Shown here piece after piece: positions 50,088 through 60,764 of a stretch of DNA of 64,000 nt; position 1 is the first letter of the stretch; every line of letters starts with the position of its first letter. Both the position numbers and the translations under genes were made by a program. The stretch comes from Mesostigma viride (Eukaryota; Streptophyta; Mesostigmatophyceae; Mesostigmatales; Mesostigmataceae), in NCBI GenBank assembly GCA_009746045.1, contig RPFO01000114.1, forward strand, positions 1,700,411-1,764,410. The letters are read 5' to 3'. The notes under the pieces were generated by a model. That model saw only the letters and a list, made by a program, of their open reading frames with translations, had not been told where the DNA came from and did not search any database.

Positions 50088-51003
50088 CACACACACACGC
50101 ACGTCATGCCCTTGCACGCACGCAGTCCCTCCCTCCCTCCCTCCCTCCCTCCCTCCCTCCCTCCCTCCCTCCCTCCCTCCCTCCCTCCCTCCCTCCCTCC
50201 CTCCCTCCCTCCCTCCCTCCTCCCTCCCCCTCCCTCCCTCCCTCCCTCCCTCCCTCCCTCCCTCCCTCCCTCCCTCCCTCCCTCCCTCCCTCCCTCCCTC
50301 CCTCCCTCCCTCCCTCCCTCCTCCCTCCCTCCCTCCCTCCCTCCCTCCCTCCCTCCCTCCCTCCCTCCCTCCCTCCCTCCCTCCCTCCCTCCCTCCTCCC
50401 TCCCTCCCTCCCTCCCTCCCTCCCTCCCTCCCTCCTCCCTCCCTCCCTCCCTCCCTCCCTCCCTCCCTCCCTCCCTCCCTCCCTCCTCCCTCCCTCCCTC
50501 CCTCCTCCCTCCCTCCCTCCCTCCCTCCCTCCTCCCTCCTCCCTCCTCCCTCCCTCCCTCCCTCCCTCCCTCCCTCCCTCCCTCCCTCCCTCCTCCCCCT
50601 CCCTCCTCCCTCCCTCCCTCCCTCCCTCCCTCCCTCCCTCCCTCCTCCCTCCTCCCTCCCTCCTCCCTCCCTCCCTCCCTCCCTCCCTCCCTCTCCTCCC
50701 TCCCTCCCTCCCTCCCTCCCTCCCTCCCTCCCTCCTCCCTCCCTCCCTCCCTCCTCCCTCCTCCCTCCCTCCCTCCCTCCCTCCTCCCTCCCTCCCTCCC
50801 TCCCTCCCTCCCTCCCTCCTCCCTCCCTCCCTCCCTCCCTCCCTCCCTCCCTCCCTCCCTCCCTCCCTCCCTCCCTCCCTCCCTCCCTCCCTCCTCCCTC
50901 CCTCCCTCCCTCCCTCCCTCCCTCCCTCCCTCCCTCCCTCCCTCCCTCCCTCCCTCCCTCCCTCCCTCCCTCCCTCCCTCCTTCCCTCCCTCTCTCCCGC
51001 CCG
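49770..51003. repeat. CCCA/CA/CCCT satellite block
   Basis: (CCCA)n to about 50040, (CA)n to 50100 and (CCCT)n with frequent one-base-short units (cctccctcct) to about 51003. No gene; the long open frames are artefacts. Confidence 0.97.
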
Positions 51004-51324
51004 CCCGCCATCATTCATATATCCGTTCATTCATGCATGCATCCGCTCATTCATTAACACGCCTCCAGTGGAAAAAGTCACGGGGTCACAAGTATGAAAC
51101 AGGCACCGGAATAGGGAGAAGGAGCCGCCTCCTCGACTTGCCGCCCGGCGATGGAGGCGATGGGCCCAGGGGAGATGGGTGCGCTTTGTCTCGTACGCCG
51201 GGGTGCCCCGGCCACGTGCGGGCACTGGTGCGTGTTATTTTGCCCGCCCGCCCCAGTCCTTCTCGGAATGCCTCCGCAGGGCATGGCGTCGTGGTGAGAG
51301 CTCTTTTCGCCCGTCGCTGGACGC
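51004..51324. other. Unassigned sequence
   Basis: No convincing coding region, RNA or repeat. Confidence 0.3.
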
Positions 51325-51810
51325 TTAAAGCACTATAATACGCCAGTTAATGACTAAAAAATAGCGGGTTACGACGTTGTAAACCAGTAGCCATTGGTTT
51401 TCCCGCACCCCTGGCACACCAAAGACGTCGGCAGCGAGCCCCGCCCGCATCTTATTCACCGGACAATGTTGTTCCACCCAAGACAAGTCATATATCTGCA
51501 AGAAACGACGCAAAAGCGATGCAATCCACGACATGCATGTTTGCCCCAGTCAGCGCTCCTATAAATCTGACTTTTACGCGAAAATTGTGTGCAACGTGGA
51601 AACGCAAAAATAAGGAAATTCCTGTGCTGGGTTTCTTCGAAATGATGTTATGAATCGTTAGAAAGTGTGGGGATACATTTCAAGCGTCTTTATCTGCTCT
51701 AGAGGTTACCTTGAAGACGCACGGGTCAGTGCGCTCGAGCCGTGAGAAACTCGCCAGCTGCGTGTTTTCCCTCGTGGCCAATGAATAAATGACAGTTTGC
51801 CGACTTTTTT
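51325..51810 (-). pseudogene. Possible P-element/THAP-type transposase remnant, two exons
   Basis: On the minus strand a short coding piece ending LERTDPCVFK stops at AAG|GTAACC (51710). After the acceptor TTTCTTGCAG a second exon (51495 downwards) reads IYDLSWVEQHCPVNKMRAGL then AADVFGVPGVRENQW, in phase. The HCPVNKMRAGLAADVF stretch recalls the KMRVKLAAQVxS segment of P-element-like DDE transposases. Only about 90 residues are present and the match rests on one motif, so the family call is tentative. Confidence 0.35.
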
Positions 51811-52105
51811 TTGGCAGAATAAACTTCCTTACGTCAATGGCGATCGAACAAGCGAAATCCGGTCCAAAATGGCTTCGTACTCCGTGCACAATAAATTTTC
51901 ACGCTACCATAGCCTTCGCACTGCAATTTGCACTCAACATCTCCCGCGCGCACCGAATTTCGTCAAATTTCCCCCGGAATTTTCGCGCACAACTTTGGCG
52001 CGGCGTCGGATTGATGTGATTGCGGACCTAGGAAACCAGGGGTACGTGCAGGTAGCCATGCAACTGTTTCTGGCATGGCGGGGCGGACACGGAGATCCGG
52101 CTAGC

Positions 52106-53180
52106 TAGCTGGCGGACATCATCTATGCAGACGACACCACCCTCTTATTCGAGGGCTCCGAGCATGTGCAGACGTGGCTTGACTGCCTGGCAATTGAGGC
52201 CCGTGCGGTGGGGCTTGAGGTCAGCAAGAAGACAGAGGCTCTGGCGATTGGGCTCACTCATCCCCCGCCTGACCTCTTTCTCCTTAAGACGGCTCCCGAG
52301 TCCCGTATAGGGACGGCGTCAAGTTGTTGGGCAGCCTCCTCCCCAGCTGCGAGGCCAATGTGGACCACCGCATCTCCCTCGCCTGGCACGCTTTATGCCA
52401 ATACCGGGCCCTGTGGCGCAAGCCCTTGGGCAAGATAGAGAAACAGGACCTGTTTAAGGTCCTCGTCCTCCCTGTTCTTACGTACGGGGCTGAGACGTGG
52501 ACCCTCACCGCCGACCTGGCCCGCAAGCTGGACGGCGCGGTCACCAACATGCTGCGATCCATTTTCCGAGTAGGCCGATGCTGCTCATGTTCGCAATGAG
52601 GACCTGTACCTAGGCATGCCATGTATCACCAGCTCACCATTAAGCAGCGGCGCCTGCAGCTAGTAGGGCACTTAGCTCGCACCAACCAGGTAGACACGGC
52701 CTCACGTGGCCCCCGCGCGGGGCTGCGCCCATGCAGCTCAGCCTGGCCGGCACCTCCTTACGTGGGCCGGGCCCAGCAATGCTCGCCGCCGCAAGGCCCG
52801 CACTCTTCAAAGAACAGCTAGTCGAGGACATGGGGGGCCTAGGCCTCTCCGTGATTTGGAACAAGGCCAAGTGGGCCCAGGTCATAATAGAGGACAACGA
52901 ACCTTCTCCCGTGGGGAAGCGCCCGCGTGTGCAAACATACGGGAAGCACGCCAGACAGGTCCCCTAGGGTAGAGAGCTTAGACTAGAGTTGGCTTGATGT
53001 TGTTAAGATAGATTAGACCGGGCGGTAGGATTGTGTGCATCCATCCATCCATCGATCGGGGTTAATGCTCCGTGACTCCCCAACGGGAGCACGAGTCTAA
53101 TAAATTAATTAATTAAAATAAATTAATTTAATTAATTAATTAATTAAAATTAATTAGTTCATTAAAATTAATTAATTAAT
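52106..53180 (+). mobile_element. LINE RT C-terminal part with 3' tail (copy A)
   Basis: Begins LADIIYADDTTLLFEGSEHV with an intact YADD, then EARAVGLEVSKKTEALAIG, KVLVLPVLTYGAETWTLTAD and RQRRLQLVGHLAR-type sequence, ending VQTYGKHARQVP. After the stop come the LINE 3' UTR (gatagattagaccgggcggt, catccatccatcgatcgggg) and the ttaattaa tail. It is frameshifted near 52310 and 52590. Confidence 0.8.
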
Positions 53181-53280
53181 TAATAACAGGCAAGTACTTG
53201 CATTCTTACTTGCAAGCACCCAAATCGGGTGCCTGCGCACGCCACGTACGTTGGTCCCACCAATTATATAAGGAGCGTAA
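52672..53280. repeat. 609-bp tandem duplication, unit 1
   Basis: The LINE end plus tail and a further 100 bp (acaggcaagtacttgcattc to ataaggagcg) is repeated from 53281. Unit 2 differs by small deletions (for example 3 bases near 53460) and is split by the 6.1-kb element, resuming at 59738-59992. Confidence 0.9.
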
Positions 53281-53604
53281 TTAGCTCGCACCAACCAGGT
53301 AGACACGGCCTCACGTGGCCCCCGCGCGGGGCTGCGCCCAGCTCAGCCTGGCCGGCACCTCCTTACGTGGGCCGGGCCCAGCAATGCGCCGCCGCAAGGC
53401 CCGCACTCTTCAAAGAACAGCTAGTCGAGGACATGGGGGACCTAGGCCTCTCCGTGATTTGGAACAAGGCCAAGTGGGCCCAGGTCATAGAGGACAACGA
53501 ACCTTCTCCCGTGGGGAAGCGCCCGCGTGTGCAAACATACGGGAAGCACGCCAGACAGGTCCCCTAGGGTAGAGAGCTTAGACTAGAGTTGGCTTGATGT
53601 TGTA

Positions 53605-53622
53605 GATAGATTAGACAGGGCG
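53605..53622. repeat. Target-site duplication, left
   Basis: gatagattagacagggcg, 18 bp, identical to 59720-59737. It lies within the LINE 3' UTR of duplication unit 2, so removing the element restores that UTR. Confidence 0.93.
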
Positions 53623-53626
53623 AGTG

Positions 53627-54306
53627 CGGTACCACCACTCCGTGGCAGCTTGGCCCAGTTTGCTACCGGCTGGCACACGTTTTCAGTGAATTTTGGGCTC
53701 CAGATTTAAATGCAACGTGCGGTTTGAGGCAGGGGAAAACATGCGTGGACGATAGGAATTATAGCACCGGCGGGCTTCAAAGTGCCGGACGGCAGGCGGT
53801 ACCACCATTCCGTGGCAGCTTGGCCCAGTTTGCTACCGGCTGGCACACGTTTTCAGTGAATTTTGGGCTCCAGATTTAAATGCAACGTGCGGTTTGAGGC
53901 AGGGGAAAACATGCGTGGACGATAGGAATTATAGCACCGGCGGGCTTCAAAGTGCCGGACGGCAGGCGGTACCACCATTCCGTGGCAGCTTGGCCCAGTT
54001 TGCTACCGGCTGGCACACGTTTTCAGTGAATTTTGGGCTCCAGATTTAAATGCAACGTGCGGTTTGAGGCAGGGGAAAACATGCGTGGACGATAGGAATT
54101 ATAGCACCGGCGGGCTTCAAAGTGCCGGACGGCAGGCGGTACCACCATTCCGTGGCAGCTTGGCCCAGTTTGCTACCGGCTGGCACACGTTTTCAGTGAA
54201 TTTTGGGCTCCAGATTTAAATGCAACGTGCGGTTTGAGGCAGGGGAAAACATGCGTGGACGATAGGAATTATAGCACCGGCGGGCTTCAAAGTGCCGGAC
54301 GGCAGG
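53627..54306. repeat. Four 170-bp tandem monomers at the element 5' end
   Basis: cggtaccaccattccgtggc recurs at exact 170-bp spacing (53627, 53797, 53967 and 54137), with the next copy truncated at 54307. Units are identical except ccactcc/ccattcc in the first. They begin 4 bp inside the target-site duplication, like promoter monomers of some LINEs. Confidence 0.97.
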
Positions 54307-54427
54307 CGGTACCGCGACCGCAGCGCGTTGGGGGGCTGCCGCCCCCCAAACCCCCCGCGTGGGGGGCTCCGCCCCCCACACCCCCCGCCCCCCCCCTCGG
54401 TGGCTGCCACGCCTGCCCTGATTGTTC

Positions 54428-55254
54428 ATGGACGACCCACGACCCCCTTCGCCCAACGGCTCCCCCGCTCCCCGGTTGGCGCCTCGGCGGTCCTCTCGGC
54501 TTGCGGCCCTTCTTGCGGAGGTGGGCGACCCGGCTGCGGGGGGCTCGGGCGCCCCGGTCTCCCCCTCCTTGGTCTGCGAGGTCTGCCGGAGCGGGCACCG
54601 CGGGCACCACATGTTAGTTTGTGATGCTTGCAATTCCGGGTGGCACTTGCAGTGTCTTACTCCCCGGCTCTACCGGGTCCCGCCGGGCTCCTGGACGTGC
54701 CCGCGCTGTCCCCCCCGGCGGGCCCCCGGGCTGCCCTCCCCGCTGGGTGCTCCGGCCCCCTGCCCCGTGTGCCCCCCTGCCGAGGCCCTCGGGGCGGGCC
54801 GTGGCCTGCCCGATGGGGCCGCCGTTGCTCGGGCCCTGGCGCCCTCGGCCCCGGGGCCCCACCCGTCGCCTGGCCCCGCCGACGGGGGCGCGGCGCTGTC
54901 GCCTGGGCTGAGCCCGGCCGACCCCCGGCGGGCCTGGCGACCCCGGCGCCCGCCCCCGGCCCCTCGCTCCCCGACGCTCTGGCCTCCCTTCCCCCGGCCG
55001 CGGTTGGCCACCCAGCCGCCACCCCCGTCCTTGCCGCGTGGGACGGCGGCCCCCGGGCCCACGCGTTCACCTCGTGGCCGCCCTCGCACATTGTCGGCGT
55101 GGTGGGCCGCGCCACCTTTTCTTGGGCGTACTGCCCTTTGTTGCTGGACGCGGTCGGGCTCCAGGCCGCCTTCCCCTCGCTCCCTAGGCCCCCGGCCTTC
55201 CTGGCCCTAGTTGCGCAGGTGCGGGCGACATTTCTTTCCGCCGCCCCCCGGTGA
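54428..55254 (+). CDS. Retrotransposon ORF, N-terminal PHD-finger part
   Basis: Starts MDDPRPPSPNGS at ATG 54428. A complete PHD finger (C4HC3) lies at 54574-54709: CEVC, CDAC, GWHLQC and CPRC. PHD fingers usually read histone H3 tails, so this could direct the element to certain chromatin; that is an inference. A Pro/Ala-rich linker follows, in which the frame changes once (54710-55000), leading to SWPPSHIVGVVGRATFSWAY and on to about 55250. Confidence 0.85.
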
Positions 55255-55835
55255 CGGCCTCGACTCTTTGGGGGTATGTCTTGGAAGGATATCACGCCGG
55301 CTGCCGGCTGCCGTGGCATCTCCCGGCCGCCCGGCAGGAAGAGCTGCTTTCCCTGGACGAGCGGGTGGGTCAGGAGGTGGTCGAGTTCGTCACGGCGGTG
55401 GCTCGAGACGCACAGGTCTCGGTGCGGGCGGCCTACCTCGCGGGCGGCGCCGACCTGGGCCTCATGTCCCCGCGGCAGCTTCGCCTCTTCTTGGACGCCC
55501 AGGCCCCGCCTCCCGGCCCGGTTGCCAGTGGGGGCTTTCTCATCACCTCCCTCAGCCTGGCGCAGGCCGCCATGCTGCGTGTGGAGTTCGGGGCCCCCAT
55601 CGCGGTTCAGGGCGGCCAGGCCATCTTGGTGGACTCGGCCGGGCGCGCCCAGCCCCTAACCGCGGGGACGCCTGTTTCTGCCTTCCTCCACGACATCCTG
55701 GAGTTGGCAGGCATCCCGCACGAATGGCACCCCGCGGCTGACCAACCGGTCGGCATCCTCTCGCGCGCCCAGATTGCCGCTCTCCCGGGTTGCTGGGAGG
55801 CCGGCTGGGACCCGCCCCCCCTCATGTCCGGTCCC
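55251..55835 (+). CDS. Retrotransposon ORF, middle segment of unknown function
   Basis: Frame after the second slip, at a CCCCCC run near 55247. Encodes about 190 residues including LPWHLPAARQEELLSLDERV and QAAMLRVEFGAPIAVQGGQA. No domain recognised. Confidence 0.7.
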
Positions 55836-56690
55836 TTCTGGAGGGGGACGACCCCGAGTCGGGCTCCTGTGCCATCTGCCTTGAGCCCTTCCGGCCGGGG
55901 GATGGCTTGTGTCGCCTGCCCGCGTGCGGCCACACATTCCATCAAGCGTGCATCGCGCGCAGCTTGCTCCACTCCGTGCCGCGCTGCCCGTTGTGCCGGG
56001 CTGTTGTGCCGCCCCCTGGGACTGCGCTTCCTCTCGGCCCGCCCCCGGTCTCGCTGGGTCCCCTGCCGGGTCCCCACCGGGCCCCGGGGCCAGCTGCCTC
56101 CCCGACCCCTCGGCCTCCGCCCCCGGCCTCGTTGCCGGGGCCTGGGGTGGTCGCGGGCGCGCTGGCGAGTCCCCCTGGGAGGGGCGCCGGCGTTCTCGAT
56201 CCCCCTCCGCTGGGGGTCTCCCCGGTGGGCACTGCCTCCTCCGTGGCCCCGGCGGGCCTGCCGGGCGCTGGTCGGGTCGTGGTGCGCGCGCCTGCCGGCC
56301 CGGCTGGGGAGACGCCGCAGGCCCCACGTCCTGCCTTTGCTGGCGCCGCTCCCCGCCACTCAGCGCCCGCCGACGGCCTTCACCGGTGTGCCGTGCTGCT
56401 TCCCACGGGGTCCCCGTGTGCGGGTGTGTTCCACAACCGTAACCTCCTCTGCCAGCACCTTCGCGCTGTGCACCCCGATCTCGGCGCGGCGGATCTGCAG
56501 GCCATGAGCTGTTACCGGTGCCCGGAAGCTCACTGCCAGCGGGTGTACTCCATTCACGGGCGCGCTCAGCACGCGCGCGCCTGTGTTGCTCAACGGCCCC
56601 TCAACCGGCCAGCAGTCCCGGCCCCCTCCCCCCTCCCGCCTCGGCTCCCACCGGCTCCCAGCCCCCGCCGCCCGACTACTCGGCCAGTTG
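55790..56690 (+). CDS. Retrotransposon ORF, RING-H2 and C2H2-like fingers
   Basis: Frame after the slip at a CCCCCCC run near 55820. RING-H2 finger (C3H2C3) at 55868-55996: CAIC, LPACGHTFHQAC and CPLC, with all eight ligands. RING-H2 domains commonly act as ubiquitin ligases. After a Pro/Gly-rich linker come two C2H2-like fingers: HRCAVLLPTGSPCAGVFHNR with HLRAVH, and YRCPEAHCQRVYSIHGRAQH, probably nucleic-acid binding as in other RLE elements. Confidence 0.85.
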
Positions 56691-57440
56691 GCGTTGGCTT
56701 GACACGGTTCCCTGGGATGCATGCGCCATCAACCCGACGTCTACCCTGACCGACCTCCCCCACCGCGCGCGTAGCCTTTTCGCGCAATGTGCAATCGTTT
56801 CTCTCCGGCGCATGCACGCCGCTCCGGACGACCCGCTGGGCTTTAAACTGCACATGGTGACCCCCCGCCTGCTCCTCACCCCTCTCGGGCGTGGTGTGCG
56901 CGGCCTCCAGGGTGCGGTTATTGCCCGTTGCCGACGCTTTCTGCAGGGGGACTGGGAGGGGCTGTTTGGCGTGCCGCCCCCGCGCACGGCCCGGCTGTCG
57001 GGGGAGGTCAACTTCGAGCGGGTGGCCGCCGACGTCATCCGCCTCGTCCGCGAGGGGCAGCTCAGCCGGGCCATGACCCGCTTGGAAATGGCCAAGCTCG
57101 CCCCCGCCAATGCGGCTACCCTGGCGGCCTTGGAGGCTCTTCACCCTGCGGAGCCCGGATTCCAGCTGCCCGTGCCGGACCCCCTGCCGGCCCCCCTCCG
57201 GCTGGACCGCGACTGCTTCCTGGAGGTGATGCGTGCGGTCCCGCGGGCTTCCTCTACCGGGCCGTCGGGCTGGCGCTACGAGCACTTGGAGGTCCTGGTG
57301 GGGCATGGGGGCGAGGACATTCTCTTTGACACCCTCATTGACCTGGCGGCTGGTCGCGTTCCTCCCGCTGCGCGCGAGTGGTTAGCGGGCGCTCGCCTCC
57401 TCGCTCTGCTCAAGGGTGTCTTGCCCCCCCCGAGGGCAAG
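56600..57440 (+). CDS. Retrotransposon ORF, RT N-terminal region
   Basis: Frame after the slip near 56655. Contains LDTVPWDACAINPTSTLTDL, an ARLSGEVNFERVAADVIRLV block and ASSTGPSGWRYEHLEVLVGH, the conserved pre-polymerase (S/A)xGPSGWRxEH motif of this RT group, then WLAGARLLALLK. The frame slips at a run of nine C at 57422. Confidence 0.85.
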
Positions 57441-59588
57441 GTGCGCCCGATCGCCTGCGGTGAGGTGCTCCGCAAGCTCGTGGGCAAAGTGATCTGCCGC
57501 CAAAAGGCGCCCGAGCTCCGTGCCTTTTTCTGCCCGCCCCTCGCAGCGGGTGAGACCTCGGTGGCGGCCCAGCTGGGGGTGACGACTCCAGGCGGGGCGG
57601 ATATCCTCATCCATTCGGTGCAGGCCTACCTCGAGGCCCACCCCACCCACGCTGTCGTCAAGGTCGACTGCCACAACGCGTTCAACAGTCTGTCCCGCGC
57701 CAGCATGTTTGCGGCCGTCATGGAGTCCTTCGAGGACTTGTACGCTTGGACAGCCGTGTGCTACGGCCAGCCCGGCCAACTGGTTCACATCATGGAGGAC
57801 GGCACTCGCGGCGGCCTGCTGTCGCGGTCGGGCACCCAGCAAGGGGACCCCCTGGGACCCCTGTACTTTGCCGCCCCCCTCCAGGGTTGCCTCCAAGCGG
57901 TCCATGCTGCCCACCCGGCGGTCGCTATTCAGGCCTACTTGGATGATATCTACCTTCTGGGCCCTGTGCCGGACACCACCGCGGCTCTGCTGGCACTGCA
58001 GACCGCGGTGGCCGACATCAACCTCCAGTTGACCCTTGCCAAGTGCGCGGTGTACTCGCCCCAAGGTGATTGCTCCGGCTTTCCGCCCCAGCTCTTGGGC
58101 CGGGACGAGCGCCTCCATGGGTTGGATGTCCTCGGCGTTCCGGTTGGCGACCCCGCGTTTGTCATCGATGCTCTGCGGGCCGCCCTCGAGGCACGCACTG
58201 AGGTACTGCCCTTGATTGCGCGCCTTCATGATTCGCAGACCAAGGGTCTGCTTCTGTGGTTTTGCGCTCACCCTCGCGTCGTTCACTGGCTCCGGGGCGC
58301 TCTTCCGTCTCAGGTCCGGCTGGCCGCCGAGGGCCACGACGAACGCATCCAGTCGGCCTTGGCGCAGCTGGTCCCGGGCCCCGACCTCCCGCCACATGCT
58401 ATTCGCATTGCCTCCCTGCCTGCACGGATGGGTGGCTGCGGTCTGACTCGTGCCGCCCGGCTGGCCCCAGCAGCCTTTTTGGGCTCCGTCGCTCAGTCGT
58501 GGGCGGAAAGCTGCCGGCTCCTGCCCCTTTTGGCAACGGCAGCGCCTGACCTCCTGGACCCCAGCAGCCCTTTGCCCTTCGTCACCGCCATCCAGGAGGC
58601 CTATGCTGAGATCCAGCAGGCCTGTTCTCCCGTCCGTGCCGCTCAGGCGGTACAGCGCCACCTCCCTCGCGGCACTCCCTCGGTCGCCTCCGTTCAATCT
58701 CCCGCCGCATTCCCTGCTCGCGTCATCGATAAACACCAGAAAACCTACGCGGGTATTCTGCACACGGCTGATTGGATTGCTCTTTTCGCGGACCTCAACG
58801 CCCAGGGACGTGCGTGGCTGTTCTCGCTTTCCTTGCGGAGTGTGGGCTCGGCGTACCTTCGTGCTCTTCCCATGGCCCCCCCATTCGCCTTGGCTCCCAG
58901 CCACTACTCGGTGGCGCTCCGGCACCAGCTATTTGCCCCGCAGCCTCTTGTTCCGGCCGGGCGGCCTTGTGGTAGCTGTGGGCAGCCGCTGGATCCCACG
59001 GGGACTCACTACCTTGCCTGCATGGGGGGCCAACAGAATCAGAATTGGTATTTGTATTTGCACACTGTCCTCCTGACGGTGGTGCTCGCCATGATTCGGT
59101 CGGTTTTCCCCCACGCGAACATCCGGTCCGAGGATGCGGATGGCGCTGCCTTCTATTCCCCCAACCACCGGCCTGACATCGTGGTGCTGGACTTTGAGGG
59201 GGGTGGCCGGCATCTGCTTATTGACGTTTCGGTGGCGCGGCCCTTGGCTCTTAGCCACGTGGCTGGGGCCTCCCTCACGGCAGGTTACACGGCGGACCGG
59301 GCGGAGCGGGCCAAGCTCCTGGCCTACGGCGACGTCGGGCACCATCGTGTGGTGCCCTTTGTCCTGGAGGAGTTTGGGGCCATGGGGCCCCTGACCTCCG
59401 CCTTCTTCAAGGAGTGTTGCCGGCTCCGGGAGGACCGGCTGGACCTGGAGGGCCAGCGGGCCCCATGGTCGGCGCGGACCTGGACGTCATATTGGCGTCA
59501 GCGCTTGTCGGTGGCGCTGACTCGGGCCATGGCTGACATCATGCTCCGCCGTACGCGGGCTGATTTTGCGGTGCAGCAGGGCTATTAG
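57427..59588 (+). CDS. Retrotransposon ORF, reverse transcriptase and restriction-like endonuclease
   Basis: About 720 residues uninterrupted. RT motifs: EGKVRPIACGEVLRKLVGKV, motif A VVKVDCHNAFNSLSR, motif B SGTQQGDPLGPLYFA, motif C AYLDDIYLL and motif D/E LDVLGVPVG. C-terminal CCHC finger at about 58968-59018 (CGSC, then GTHYLAC), then the nuclease core RPDIVV...LLIDVSVARP (59169-59245), the PD-(D/E)xK-like signature of RLE elements. The RT catalytic aspartates (VDC, YLDD) are all present. Ends QQGY and TAG. Confidence 0.92.
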
Positions 59589-59719
59589 GTTCCTCCGTTA
59601 GGCGTTTCCATTGGTCTTATCGTAGTATAGAGCTTTGACATGGCTCTGTATATAGGTTTATAGCGGGGCGTTTGCTTTGGTTTGAGTGATTTCACTCTGC
59701 TGTAAGTAATTATATTTTT

Positions 59720-59737
59720 GATAGATTAGACAGGGCG
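59720..59737. repeat. Target-site duplication, right
   Basis: gatagattagacagggcg, identical to 53605-53622. Confidence 0.93.
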
Positions 59738-59995
59738 GTAGGATTGTTTGCATCCATCCATCCATCGATCGGGGTTAATGCTCCATGATGACTCCCCAAC
59801 GGGAGCACGAGTCTAATAAATTAATTAATTAAAATAAATTAATTTAATTAATTAATTAAAATTAATTAATTCATTGAAAATCATAAAATTAATTAATTAA
59901 TAACAGGCAAGTACTTGCATTCTTACTTGCAAGCACCCAAATCGGGTGCCTGCGCACGCCACGTACGTGGGTCCCACCAATTAAGGAGCGGTCAA
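59738..59995 (+). mobile_element. Rest of LINE 3' UTR and tail (copy B)
   Basis: Continues the LINE interrupted at 53622: gtaggattgtttgcatccat, the atcggggttaatgctcc block, the ttaattaa tail and acaggcaagtacttgcattc. Matches 53023-53278. Confidence 0.88.
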
Positions 59996-60151
59996 TAACC
60001 TAACGAGCCACGAGCCACGAGGTAGCCATGGCTGTCGGAGCTCATAACTTTCACGTTTGAGCACCGAATTCAGCTGTGAATATCACAATCGCTTCGTCTT
60101 TCTTAGACGCACATGCTGATATAATTTTCCGAAGCTATAACGCACTATACG

Positions 60152-60764
60152 ATGAGCAAACGCCTCTCGACGCAACGCAGCCTGGCGGCTGCGCTCAGCA
60201 ATGAAAATACGTCTGCAGCCCCGGCTGCAGCTTCACCAACCGGCCCAGAAGGCAGCGGCGCCACTAGCCAAGCTCTAGTGGTCGCCCAGCCCCCTGCTGA
60301 GCCCGCCTCGCCCGCAGCGTCGCCTGAACCCAAGCGCAGTCGCTCTGCCGAGCCGAGTTGGATAGCGGCCGACTTTGTCGCCGAAGCCAGCCAGCCCAGC
60401 TTCCTTGACACGCTTACCACGGAACGCATCCTGGTCTGCGTGTTTCAGGGAACGCACGCCTCGCTTCTTGCACTATGCATTGAAGCAGCTCTTCAACCAA
60501 GGTCGCCTCTTTGACCCTCGCTGGATTCGTATATCCTGTTTCGACACCATTCCCAGCCTCCACCGCCCCTACCTCCAGCATGTCGCTCTCTTTTCCCTCC
60601 TTGGACGCTCCATCGGGGAGCTTTGGCCCCCCAAGCCTCTCACCACCACCTTAACCGAATCCTCCATCCGTTCACTCCTTAACTCGTCGTCTGTCCCTGG
60701 TCCTAATTTTAGGACTGAGTTCAACTCAGTCCTAATTTTAGGACCTGATTTTGAGGTTTTGTAG
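60152..60764 (+). pseudogene. Disrupted ORF of unknown function
   Basis: Starts MSKRLSTQRSLAAALSNENT, followed by an Ala/Pro/Ser-rich stretch with a KRSR basic patch. A +1 shift near 60450 joins it to a frame with FLHYALKQLFNQGRLFDPRW and HRPYLQHVALFSLLGRSIGE. It runs into the inverted-repeat segment at 60676. The composition recalls the start of a retroelement or transposon ORF, but no domain is recognised. Confidence 0.45.

Larger units (their letters stand above)
53623..59719 (+). mobile_element. Full-length RLE-type non-LTR retrotransposon (6.1 kb)
   Basis: Bounded by an 18-bp target-site duplication. Structure: four 170-bp 5' monomers, a G/C-rich hairpin leader, one long coding region (54428-59588) and a short 3' UTR ending tatattttt. 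The protein carries PHD, RING-H2 and C2H2-like fingers, a reverse transcriptase and a C-terminal CCHC finger with restriction-like endonuclease, and no APE domain was seen. RLE-class elements often insert at chosen sites; here the target is the 3' UTR of a LINE. The coding frame is broken at five places, all at C or G runs. Confidence 0.9.

Noticed and set aside
49749-51338. 400-codon frames of Arg-Glu-Gly-Gly or Pro-Ser-Leu repeats
   Set aside because: CCCT/CCCA satellite artefacts.
57276-58925. 549-codon minus-strand frame opposite the RT
   Set aside because: Shadow of the GC-rich RT coding frame, which has all RT motifs on the plus strand.
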